Source: an uncultured Micrococcales bacterium
GTDB taxonomy: Bacteria; Actinomycetota; Actinomycetes; Actinomycetales; Microbacteriaceae
DNA length: 7,255 nucleotides
Direction of reading: 5' to 3'
Assembly (NCBI GenBank): GCA_903929105.1
Contig: CAIYTL010000225.1
Span: forward strand, 1-7,255
Shown here piece after piece: positions 1 to 6,800 of this stretch (its first letter is position 1; every line of letters begins with the position of its first letter). The position numbers were made by a program, and so were the translations under genes. A model generated the notes under the pieces. It was not told the DNA's origin. It ran no database searches and saw only the letters and a program-made list of their open reading frames with translations.

Positions 1-2
1 GC

Positions 3-89
3 GACTACACCTTAGGTGTGGTGCTGGTGCCTGATGATGGTTCGCCTGACATTTGGCAGAGCTACACTAACTACATTTCGATCTATTAG
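3..89 (+). CDS. 3' end of an unrecognised protein (partial)
   Basis: An open frame enters from the left edge and gives 28 residues before a TAG stop at 87-89; the other two forward frames stop within the first 35 bases. The visible tail is rich in Asp and Tyr (it starts DYTLGVVLVPDDG and ends NYISIY), has no cysteine or membrane segment, and matches no family I can name. The short beta-like run LGVVLVP followed by an acidic turn would suit a secreted or soluble beta-rich domain, but that is only a guess. The 3' end is followed by an inverted repeat with no T-tract. With so few residues, chance openness cannot be ruled out. Confidence 0.4.
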   Translation, partial: DYTLGVVLVPDDGSPDIWQSYTNYISIY

Positions 90-99
90 CGTGTGACTC

Positions 100-129
100 G
101 CGAAATGCTTGGTACATGAGTCATTTCGC
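100..129. repeat. 8-bp inverted repeat with 14-base spacer
   Basis: GCGAAATG (100-107) and CATTTCGC (122-129) are perfect reverse complements, separated by 14 bases and lying 10 bases after the stop codon at 89. An alternative pairing, GACTC (95-99) with GAGTC (118-122), competes with it. No run of T follows, so it is not a standard intrinsic terminator. It could be an mRNA 3'-end hairpin or an operator for the membrane-protein gene downstream. Confidence 0.45.
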
Positions 130-170
130 AGCATTCGCTTAGCTTGGTCAAAATGTCATGACCCCCTGTT

Positions 171-176
171 TAGATT
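171..176 (+). promoter_or_regulatory. possible -10 box upstream of the membrane-protein gene
   Basis: TAGATT fits the actinobacterial TANNNT -10 pattern and would place the transcript start near 183, leaving a leader of about 57 bases before the ATG at 240. No convincing -35 box lies 16-19 bases upstream; the nearest, TTGGTC at 144-149, is 21 bases away. Such hexamers are common by chance, so the call is weak. Confidence 0.3.
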
Positions 177-239
177 GCTCAGCAACCAGATGGTTTGCCG
201 CAGCAAGAACAGTCAAGGGGTCTTTGGGTGGAACAAGCA

Positions 240-692
240 ATGTACAAATTTGAGGCTGGCGTTAGGTTTCTCAGGAGTGGGTGGCGGTTAGCCTACATCG
301 GCCTGCCGGTAGCTTTGGCTTGGTTTTTCATATTGCCCAGTGTGACAACCTGGTGCTACATCGACTGCATTTATATAACGTGGTTTATGAAATATCAATG
401 GCTCAATGGTGAAATGGCTCAACACCTCGGTTGGGGTGTTCTGATTAGTGTTGGCTGCACAATACTGAGCGCGGCGGTCGCGTTTTGTTTCTGGGTTTTT
501 TGGTCAATGAGCGCCGACCTCAGTTTCACTCGCTCCAGTGTCGCAACCCTCGCAATCGGGTTCCTGTTGATTGGCTGCTGCCCAACGATTGCTTTTTATC
601 TGTTCATTTATAACGTGATTCCTGGTGCGCTCGGGGTCGCCTTGGTGATGCTAGAAACTAAACGAATGGCCGTGCTCGCCAACACATACTAG
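240..692 (+). CDS. Unrecognised small membrane protein, Trp/Cys-rich, about three membrane helices
   Basis: I do not recognise this 150-residue protein. Hydrophobic stretches at about residues 18-38, 64-88 and 101-138 (the last long enough for one or two helices) make it an integral inner-membrane protein. The ends are short and basic (R9, R12 and R16 at the front; K141 and R142 at the back). It has six cysteines (C39, C43, C73, C83 and the pair C113-C114) and eight tryptophans, which is high for its length. No transporter or enzyme motif is visible. I chose ATG 240 because GGTGG at 227-231 lies 8 bases upstream. GTG 228 (4 residues longer, with AAGGGG at 215-220 ahead of it) is a real alternative, and TTG 195 would add 15 polar residues. 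Base composition looks more AT-rich than that of the helicase next to it. It faces the helicase gene and shares a terminator with it. Confidence 0.7.
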   Translation: MYKFEAGVRFLRSGWRLAYIGLPVALAWFFILPSVTTWCYIDCIYITWFMKYQWLNGEMAQHLGWGVLISVGCTILSAAVAFCFWVFWSMSADLSFTRSSVATLAIGFLLIGCCPTIAFYLFIYNVIPGALGVALVMLETKRMAVLANTY

Positions 693-710
693 GTGCCTCG
701 TCAAGCAATT

Positions 711-743
711 AAAAAGGGCGAGGCCGAAGCCGTCGCCCTTTTG
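711..743. terminator. Bidirectional intrinsic terminator between convergent genes
   Basis: AAAAGGGCGA (712-721) pairs perfectly with TCGCCCTTTT (733-742). Inside, GGC (722-724) and GCC (729-731) extend the stem around a CGAA loop (725-728), with one bulged G at 732. Read on the - strand the stem is followed by TTTTTAATT, a good U-tract for ending the helicase mRNA, whose stop lies about 11 bases before the stem. On the + strand the tail is TTTTG, shorter but usable for the membrane-protein gene that ends at 692. Confidence 0.85.
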
Positions 744-753
744 CAAGGTTTAT

Positions 754-2223
754 CTAGCCCTGAGCTGATCCACCTGAGCCACCGCGCGTGCGACGGCGTT
801 GACGGTTGCGCTCACCGGTTGGGCGAGCGTGTTCGCCGCCACCGTGAGTTGAACGAGCTTGGTCGTTGCTTGACTTTTGGCGATCAACGCCGCCGGCCTC
901 GTGCTTAGCGCCTGCGTGGCCACCAGCACGGCCAGGGTTGGCAGAGCCATTACGAGCTCCACGGTTTTGGCCGCCACGGCCAGCGCCGCCAGAGCGAGGC
1001 TTTTCGTCGTCGCCGGGTTTCCATCCGTCTGGGCGCTTAGTCGCTTGAATGCGGCCCTTGGTGCCAGGCGCGATGCCTAGATCTTCAAAGAGGTTCTTCG
1101 AAGACGAATAAGTTTCAGCTGGTTCAGGGTTGCCAAACTCGAGGGCCTGGTCGATGTTCTTCCAGCGGGTCATGTCCTCCCAGTCAACAAATGTGACTGC
1201 AACGCCAAGACGGCCAGCGCGACCGGTGCGGCCGACGCGGTGTAGGTAGGCTTTTTCGTCTTCGGGAATCGTGTAGTTGATCACGTGGGTCACATCGTCA
1301 ACGTCGATTCCTCGAGCGGCAACCTCAGTTGCAACGAGAATCTCTTTTTTGCCGCTGCGAAAGGCAGCCATTGACTTTTCGCGAGCCTCTTGCGACATGT
1401 CGCCGTGCAGGGCACAGGCGTTGAAGCCACGGTCGATTAGCTCTTCGCTTACCTTGCTGGCCTGACGTTTGGTCTTTGCGAAGATCACGGTCTTGCCGCG
1501 ACCTTCGGCCTGAAGAATGCGGCCGACCATCTCGTCTTTGTCGAGCATGTGCACGCGATAGACGAACTGCTTGATGTCGGCTTTGGTGTGGCCTTCGTCA
1601 GGTTCGTTGGCGCGAATGTGCATCGGGCGGTTCTGATATTTGCGAGCCATCGTCACGATTGCGCCAGGCATGGTTGCCGAGAAGAGCAGGGTCTGGCGGG
1701 TGGCTGGGGTATAGGCAAAAAGTTTTTCAACGTCTGGCAAGAACCCGAGGTCAAGCATTTCGTCGGCCTCATCGAGAACCATAAAACTGATTTTGCTCAA
1801 GTTCAGTTTGTGCTGTTTGCTGAGGTCAATCAAACGGCCAGGCGTACCCACAATGATTTGTGCACCGGCGTCGATCTGCTCGACCTGGCTCTCATAAGAC
1901 TTGCCACCATAAATCGCAGCAACCATAGTTGAGCGGTTGCTCACTGCAAGCGTGAGGTCTTCGGCAACCTGCAGAGCAAGCTCGCGGGTTGGAACAACCA
2001 CAAGGGCTTGCGCGCCGAGGCTAGGCTCAAGTCCCAGCGACTGAATCAGTGGCAGGCCAAAGCCAAAAGTTTTGCCAGTGCCAGTCTTGGCCTGACCAAT
2101 AATGTCTTGACCGGTGAGTGCCACCGGAATCGCCTGTTCTTGAATCGGGAACGGGCTGGTGATGCCTTTGCTCGCTAGAGCTTCGACAATGTCGGCATCA
2201 ATGCCGAGGTCTGCAAAATTCAA
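754..2223 (-). CDS. rhlE: DEAD-box ATP-dependent RNA helicase (RhlE-type) with Gly/Arg-rich tail
   Basis: This 489-residue cytoplasmic helicase unwinds RNA duplexes using ATP, probably in ribosome assembly, RNA turnover or cold adaptation. All family motifs are intact: Q motif (F3, PIQEQ with Q28), Walker A AKTGTGKT (45-52), PTRELA (78-83), TPGR (127-130), DEAD (151-154), SAT (182-184), ARGID (303-307) and HRVGRTGR (328-335). From about residue 405 to the end the protein turns into a low-complexity tail rich in Gly, Arg, Asn and His, with an Arg cluster at 472-480. Such tails bind RNA without strong sequence preference. I place the start at TTG 2223 because AGGAG lies 5 bases ahead of it and the protein then opens MNFADLG, typical of the family. 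TTG 2244 is also in frame but falls inside the likely -10 box. The symbol rests on similarity to, and gene order around, mycobacterial rhlE; the exact DEAD-box subfamily is less sure. Confidence 0.95.
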   Translation of the reverse strand: MNFADLGIDADIVEALASKGITSPFPIQEQAIPVALTGQDIIGQAKTGTGKTFGFGLPLIQSLGLEPSLGAQALVVVPTRELALQVAEDLTLAVSNRSTMVAAIYGGKSYESQVEQIDAGAQIIVGTPGRLIDLSKQHKLNLSKISFMVLDEADEMLDLGFLPDVEKLFAYTPATRQTLLFSATMPGAIVTMARKYQNRPMHIRANEPDEGHTKADIKQFVYRVHMLDKDEMVGRILQAEGRGKTVIFAKTKRQASKVSEELIDRGFNACALHGDMSQEAREKSMAAFRSGKKEILVATEVAARGIDVDDVTHVINYTIPEDEKAYLHRVGRTGRAGRLGVAVTFVDWEDMTRWKNIDQALEFGNPEPAETYSSSKNLFEDLGIAPGTKGRIQATKRPDGWKPGDDEKPRSGGAGRGGQNRGARNGSANPGRAGGHAGAKHEAGGVDRQKSSNDQARSTHGGGEHARPTGERNRQRRRTRGGSGGSAQG

Positions 2224-2228
2224 TACAA

Positions 2229-2233
2229 CTCCT
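2229..2233 (-). promoter_or_regulatory. Ribosome binding site that fixes the TTG start of the helicase
   Basis: AGGAG on the - strand (2233 down to 2229) stands 5 bases before TTG 2223-2221. It is the strongest Shine-Dalgarno sequence in the window and favours this start over the upstream in-frame TTG at 2244, which has no such site. Confidence 0.7.
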
Positions 2234-2243
2234 AGTTGCTCCA

Positions 2244-2249
2244 AGTCTA
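2244..2249 (-). promoter_or_regulatory. -10 box for the helicase gene
   Basis: TAGACT on the - strand (2249 down to 2244) fits TANNNT. Its last T as position -7 predicts transcription from about 2237, a leader of some 14 bases that just includes the AGGAG site. There is no clear -35 box; the expected position (about 2267-2272) overlaps the opposing gene's -10 box. Confidence 0.45.
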
Positions 2250-2261
2250 TCGGGCGGGCAT

Positions 2262-2267
2262 TAAACT
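2262..2267 (+). promoter_or_regulatory. -10 box giving a leaderless ferritin-like mRNA
   Basis: TAAACT fits TANNNT. With its last T (2267) as -7, the +1 base is 2274, exactly the G of the GTG start. No Shine-Dalgarno sequence precedes that GTG, which agrees with a leaderless transcript, a common arrangement in actinobacteria. No clear -35 box is seen. Confidence 0.5.
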
Positions 2268-2273
2268 AAGACG

Positions 2274-3047
2274 GTGTTCGAATGGCTCAAGAAATTAGGC
2301 AAGCGTGTTTCAGCGCCAAGTTTGCCGGCGCGTGAAGACCGCGCAGCTCGCAACACCGACGAGGTTGACCTTCGCCCATATGCACCTGCAGCCCGTGACT
2401 ACCTGGGGCAGTTGGCTTACATTCAGCTGGCAAACTTTGAGATTTTGACAAACGAACTCAAATATTCTCCAAACAACTTTTATAAACATGAGCTGAGCGA
2501 AGCCGCCACCAAGAGCTATAGCAAATACCGTGCGGTAGCCAAGCAGATCGCAGCACTTGGGCTTGACGTGACCGATGCTACTGACCCATTCGTTGAGCGC
2601 ATTGAAACTTTTCACTCGCGCACCCGCGGCACCGACTGGTACGAAACCGTCATCAAGGTTTATTTGGTGAGCGGTTTGCTCGACGACTTTTATCGTCGCC
2701 TAGCGGTGGCACTTGAACCAACTTCGCGCGCCGCAATCGAAAAAGCGCTCGACGACAAAACCATTGAAAAGTTTGCTGTGCGCATTTTGGTTGAGGCGAT
2801 GAGCGATAACCCAGCTTTGGCCAGCCGCTTGGCACTTTGGGGGCGCCGAATCATGGGCGATACTTTGCTTGAGCTGCGCGCGGCGTTTGACAACCGCAAA
2901 CTAGCGGGCGTTAGCGAAGGCACTCGGCTGAGCATTGCCGAAGAGCGCGAAGCTAACCTCGAGGCTTATACCAAGCTTGAACCTTTAGTGAGCGAACTTA
3001 TTGGCAAGCACACCATGCGCATGGATGTCTTGGGCCTAACGGCTTAG
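2274..3047 (+). CDS. Ferritin-like fold protein, MiaE-like (PF13794-type)
   Basis: This 257-residue soluble protein resembles the actinobacterial ferritin-like proteins related to the tRNA hydroxylase MiaE. Likely helices are at about 40-62 (with LAYIQLANFEIL), 69-95, 121-147 (with LLDDFYRRLAVAL) and 151-177, followed by more helices to the end. In true MiaE a diiron site is built from Glu residues and two E-x-x-H motifs. Here acidic residues sit at plausible places (E56, E73, D137, D138, E165, E174), but helices 2 and 4 carry no E-x-x-H. The only one, E111-H114, lies between helices. So the fold is well supported, while iron binding and tRNA hydroxylation are not. GTG 2274 is the start: no in-frame alternative lies nearby upstream and the -10 box spacing gives a leaderless mRNA. 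It is divergent from the RNA helicase, which would suit a role in RNA modification or surveillance, but that is inference. Confidence 0.85.
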   Translation: MFEWLKKLGKRVSAPSLPAREDRAARNTDEVDLRPYAPAARDYLGQLAYIQLANFEILTNELKYSPNNFYKHELSEAATKSYSKYRAVAKQIAALGLDVTDATDPFVERIETFHSRTRGTDWYETVIKVYLVSGLLDDFYRRLAVALEPTSRAAIEKALDDKTIEKFAVRILVEAMSDNPALASRLALWGRRIMGDTLLELRAAFDNRKLAGVSEGTRLSIAEEREANLEAYTKLEPLVSELIGKHTMRMDVLGLTA

Positions 3048-3055
3048 CCGAAGGC
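3034..3055. terminator. Weak hairpin at the ferritin-like gene stop (possible terminator)
   Basis: GCCT (3034-3037) pairs with AGGC (3052-3055), and CGGC (3040-3043) with GCCG (3047-3050), around a TTA loop, with a 2/1-base internal loop between the two stems. The hairpin spans the TAG stop at 3045-3047. No T-run follows on either strand, so it is at best a poor intrinsic terminator for two genes whose stops are only 25 bases apart. Confidence 0.25.
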
Positions 3056-3072
3056 GAGCATCCGTTCAAAAA

Positions 3073-3408
3073 TTATTCGGTGACGTAGACATCTTCAGCG
3101 GCAACGACTGAGCCGGGGGCCGATGTCTTGATTTTGACCAAAGCTTCAGCGTCGGTGCGGCGACGGGCAGCTGCCAAACGGTTTGCCCCGATTGCCATTG
3201 CAAAAGGCATGCTTAGCATCACGATGATCCACAGCCAAGCGTTCGCAGTGCCAATGCCTGTCCAGATCAGAACACCCCACAAAATGGCTCCAGCGTTCAG
3301 CGCAATCGCGCTTGGCACAAGCTGGCCGTAGTCAAGGCTGCGCACGTTCACATAAGGCGCTGCCAAGCCCAAAATGGCGGCATAAATGACAATCAACAAC
3401 AGTTCCAT
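3073..3408 (-). CDS. Small three-helix membrane protein, function unknown
   Basis: The 111-residue protein has hydrophobic segments at about 2-20, 31-52 and 57-75, followed by a basic stretch with RRR at 82-84 and a polar 35-residue tail. By the positive-inside rule this tail should lie in the cytoplasm, with the N terminus outside. I recognise no domain. The ATG (3408-3406) shares its A with the TAA stop of the DUF3107 gene, so the two are one operon and are probably translationally coupled; a weak AGGA lies about 11 bases upstream. In mycobacteria a membrane-associated hypothetical gene (Rv3209, from memory) sits at the same place after the DUF3107 gene, but the proteins may not be homologous. 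It converges on the ferritin-like gene. Confidence 0.8.
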   Translation of the reverse strand: MELLLIVIYAAILGLAAPYVNVRSLDYGQLVPSAIALNAGAILWGVLIWTGIGTANAWLWIIVMLSMPFAMAIGANRLAAARRRTDAEALVKIKTSAPGSVVAAEDVYVTE

Positions 3409-3632
3409 TAGGCGATGAATCCTACTCGTCGAGTCTCTTCGGCGCCGATTTCAACATATGCCAAGGCATCGGTAGGCACCACATAGATGCGACCTTTGTC
3501 GTCGGTTAGCTTCAAGACTTTTGCTTGTGCTTCAAGTGCGGCGGCCACGGCAGCCTCGATTTCTTTAGCGTTTTGAGCTGATTCAAAGCTCAATTCGCGG
3601 GCTGAATTGCGAATGCCAATTCGAATCTCCAT
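3408..3632 (-). CDS. DUF3107 family protein
   Basis: This 74-residue cytoplasmic protein matches the actinobacterial DUF3107 family (Rv3208A/TB9.4 of M. tuberculosis, from memory) in length and layout. A first strand MEIRIGIRNS runs into RELSFES, then a helix rich in Ala and Glu (about 20-36), then KVLKLTDDKG, RIYVVPTDALAYVEIG, and the end RRVGFIA. The beta-alpha-beta-beta pattern suggests a small mixed fold. No catalytic or metal-binding residues stand out, and the function of the family is unknown. The ATG at 3632 has AAAGG 6 bases upstream and a TAATCT -10 box 25 bases upstream. It is the first gene of a two-gene operon with the membrane protein that follows, and the pairing hints at a shared task at the membrane. 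Confidence 0.9.
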   Translation of the reverse strand: MEIRIGIRNSARELSFESAQNAKEIEAAVAAALEAQAKVLKLTDDKGRIYVVPTDALAYVEIGAEETRRVGFIA

Positions 3633-3638
3633 GACGCA

Positions 3639-3643
3639 CCTTT
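3639..3643 (-). promoter_or_regulatory. Ribosome binding site of the DUF3107 gene
   Basis: AAAGG on the - strand (3643 down to 3639) lies 6 bases ahead of the ATG at 3632-3630 and supports that start. Confidence 0.6.
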
Positions 3644-3657
3644 CTGTTTCTTTGAAT

Positions 3658-3663
3658 AGATTA
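3658..3663 (-). promoter_or_regulatory. -10 box of the DUF3107 operon
   Basis: TAATCT on the - strand (3663 down to 3658) is close to the TANNNT consensus and predicts a start near 3651, giving a 19-base leader that contains the AAAGG ribosome site. The sequence 17 bases further upstream (CCACAA) does not resemble a -35 box. Confidence 0.5.
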
Positions 3664-3796
3664 CGACAGCGCGGGGGCTTTTGTGGTCTGCTTGTTCAAA
3701 ATGGTGCTGGTTCGGCACTTTTAACTCGGATGCTCGCTAGCGCGCAGCGACGCTCAAGGGCTGCTTCAAGTTCACAAAAATGTCGCAACCAACTTG

Positions 3797-3802
3797 TAAG
3801 TT
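3797..3802 (+). promoter_or_regulatory. -10 box giving a leaderless adnA mRNA
   Basis: TAAGTT fits TANNNT. With its last T (3802) as -7, +1 is 3809, exactly the A of the adnA ATG. The six bases between (AGGCAC) leave no room for a normally spaced ribosome site. TTCACA at 3771-3776 resembles a -35 box but is 20 bases away, longer than usual. Confidence 0.5.
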
Positions 3803-3808
3803 AGGCAC

Positions 3809-6800
3809 ATGCCTGAAACTTCTTTTCGCCTGAGCCGCGTTGCCTCGGAGCATCTTGCTGGGCAAGACCACGATGCAGTTGACACTGCGGCGTTGGCACC
3901 TGTTTTGGCTCTTGACGCTGCGAGCGTTGCCACTGTTGTGGGCGCCCCTGGCGCGGGCAAAACGTTTGCTTTGACCGAGTGGGTGAAAGCCGCGGTGAAG
4001 GCAGGTCGTCACCCAGACTCGATTTTGGTGATCGCGGCTAACCGCAGCGCGGCCACCATTTTGCGCGACAAACTAGCGTTGCAGTTGCAAACCGCAACCG
4101 GTGGCGCCTTGGCTCGAAGCCTGAACTCTTTTGCTTTTGGGCTGCTACACGCGGCCGCTCTTGGCTCTGGCAAAACCCTGCCGACACTGATTAGCGGCAG
4201 CGAGCAAGACCGCATTCTGACCCAAATTTTGGCCGAGGTCGACCCGACCAACACACCTTTTAACGCTTTGACTTTGGGCTTGGCTGGCTTTCGCGCTGAG
4301 GTGCGCGACACTCTGGCAGTGATTCAAGAACATGAACTTAGCGCCACCGAACTTCGTTCGCTGGCGGCCCAACACGATCGCGCCGGGTGGGCGTTTAGCG
4401 CCGATGTCTATGAGGCTTATCTTTCAGTTGTTGGCGGTGCCGAGTTTGAGCAGCGTTTTGAGCCGAGCACACTTTTGCACCATGCTCGACGTCATGTTGA
4501 GGCGCAGCCTGAGTTGCTCGATGAAATCGATGTTGTTTTGGTTGACGACTCTCAAGAGCTAACACCGGCAGCGGTTAAGTTTTTGAAAGCCGTTGTTGAG
4601 GCCAAATATTCGGCCGAATCACAAAAATCTTCGAACCGGGGCTTGATTTTGTTTGGCGACCCTGACGTTTCAACACTTGGCTTTCGGGCAGCCGACCCTC
4701 AAACCATGGCTTTGCTAACTCGCGAAATTGCCGCCAGTCGGGGTCAAAGCTCACAGGTGGTCACGCTCGAACCAACTCGCCAAGCTCGGCCAGCTCAGTT
4801 GAGTCGCCTGCTGGCAAAAATCAGCGCAAGCATCGACACCGCGCTCGGTGGCACTCAACGCCGCAGCCTTGTGCAGCCTCAGCCTGCCGAGGCCGAAGGC
4901 GCCGTTGAAACCGTAGTAATGCGTGACCGAGTATCTGAGATCTCTTGGCTGGCGCGTCGCCTTCGCGAGCTTCACCTCTATGAAGGCATCGAGTGGGCCG
5001 ACATGGCTGTGGTTGCTCGCAGCCGAGGTGAACTCGCGCACCTCGAAACGGCTTTGGCCAGTGAATCAGTGCCCACCAGAGTAGCTGGTGCTGCAACTGC
5101 ATTGCGCGACGAGTTCGCCAGTCGAGCTCTGCTGCGCATCGCGCAAGCCGTCATGAGCGACGAACCGGTCACGCTTGAACTCGCAACCGAATTGTTGGCC
5201 TCGCCTTATGCGGGTCTCGACAACCTTGCCATGCGTCGGTTGCGCAGGGTGCTTAGACGCCAAGAACTCGACGCCGAAGGCACTCGAAACGGCAATGAAC
5301 TCATCACTGACCTGTTCTTGAGCGTCGGCTCGGCGGCAACTCTTGAAAACTCTGAGGGCCGCAAAGCCAACCGTTTCATAAAAACTTTTTTTGAAGCCAA
5401 AGAACTTGTGGCTAAACCACACTTCAACATCGAAGAGCTGCTCTGGTTGATTTTTGACTCAAGCAAAGTTGGCAAAACTTGGCAGGCACTGAGCGAAGGC
5501 ATCGGCGAGGTGGCACTACAAGCCAACCGAAACCTCGACGCGGTGGCAGCCCTGTTTGCTGCCGCCAACCGTTATGTCGAGCGCGATGCCAACGCTTCAG
5601 CTAAAGATTTTGTTGAAAACCAACTCGCCCTCGGGTTGCCCGAAGATAGCCTTGCAATCACCGACCGCAGTCGCCAAACCATTCAACTTTTGACTCCGGC
5701 AGGTTTAATCGGTCGAAGGTTCAAAGTTGTTTGCTTGCCAGCGCTCATCGAAGGAGCCTGGCCCAACCTTCGCGCGCGTTCAACACTGCTGGCTTCAAAC
5801 GTGTTAGACGGCGTGCTAAAAAACCGCATTGGTGATTCAAAAACTTTTAGCAAGTCTGAGCTACCAGACGAACTGCGTTTGCTGCACAAAGCTGTTGGAG
5901 CTACCGAGCAAAAACTTATTGTCAGTTCACACGTCACCGAAGACAACCAAATCTCGCAGTTCATAACACTCATCAACGGTGAGGTTCCAAACACCACCAG
6001 TTTCGAAGGCACCACGCTAACGCTAAGGGCTCTATCAGCCCGCTTCAGACGCGATCTGGCGCAGAGCTACACTGTTGAAACTGCCGAATCACCTGAGCTT
6101 CGCAATCGGCTAACCCTGGGTTTAGCAAAGCTAGCTTCGGCAGGTGTCGCTGGAGCCCACCCTGATTCTTGGTATGGCCTCATGCCGCTATCAAGCGAAA
6201 CCCAACTGTTTGATCTCAATGATGAATCAAGTTTGGTTTATCTGCGGCCATCAGATATTGACAACTTTCTCAAATGCCCGTTGCACTGGTTCATCAACGC
6301 ACACGGTGGCAACAGTTCAAGTTTCGAAGCCAGCCTGGGTTCGATTGTCCACAAAGCAGTCGAGCTTGCAACCAGCACCGACGAGGCTGAACTTCTAAAG
6401 ACAATCGACACCGGCTGGCAGTCGCTGACGTTTGAAGCCGATTGGGTTGAACAAATCGCCAAACGCAAAGCATCGCGAATGGTTCACAACGCCCTTGAAT
6501 ACCTCACCGACTTCGAAAAATCTGGGGGAGTCGTCATTGGGCGCGAAGTGCCGTTTAGCTTCAACATCGATCACGCCAAAATAAACGGCAAAGTCGACCG
6601 AATCGAACAACTCGCCGATGGTCGCATCATGATCGTCGACCTAAAAACCGGCACATTTCAGACCGGAGCAAAAGACGCCAAAGAACATCCGCAGCTTTTG
6701 ATGTATCAACTTGCCTACGAAAACGGCGCTTTCGACGAACACATTAGGAAATCTGCGATGCCAGAAACCATTCGGCAAATCGGAATGGGCGAAATAGTTA

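Noticed and set aside
195..239. Extended N terminus of the membrane protein from TTG 195
   Set aside because: It adds 15 polar residues from a rare start codon with no Shine-Dalgarno sequence; ATG 240 or GTG 228 fit better.
109..291. Open frame overlapping the start of the membrane-protein gene
   Set aside because: It has no ribosome site, has an unlikely composition, and competes with a frame that encodes clear membrane segments.
693..908. Open frame on the + strand directly after the membrane-protein stop
   Set aside because: It crosses the terminator hairpin and then lies antisense to the Gly/Arg-rich end of the helicase gene; its Arg-rich translation is a shadow of that tail.
750..977. 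Ala/Val-rich open frame on the - strand inside the helicase tail
   Set aside because: It is a frame-shifted reading of the GC-rich low-complexity tail with no ribosome site; the in-frame helicase continues cleanly to TAG at 754-756, so there is no frameshift.
1549..1932. 127-codon open frame on the + strand antisense to the helicase
   Set aside because: It mirrors conserved helicase motifs on the other strand and has no promoter, ribosome site or recognisable domain.
3664..3796. Possible small RNA or riboswitch in the divergent spacer before adnA
   Set aside because: Only short 4-bp stems such as the one around CGCTAGCGCGCAGCG are visible, with no T-run or known motif, and adnA appears to be leaderless, leaving no leader for a riboswitch.
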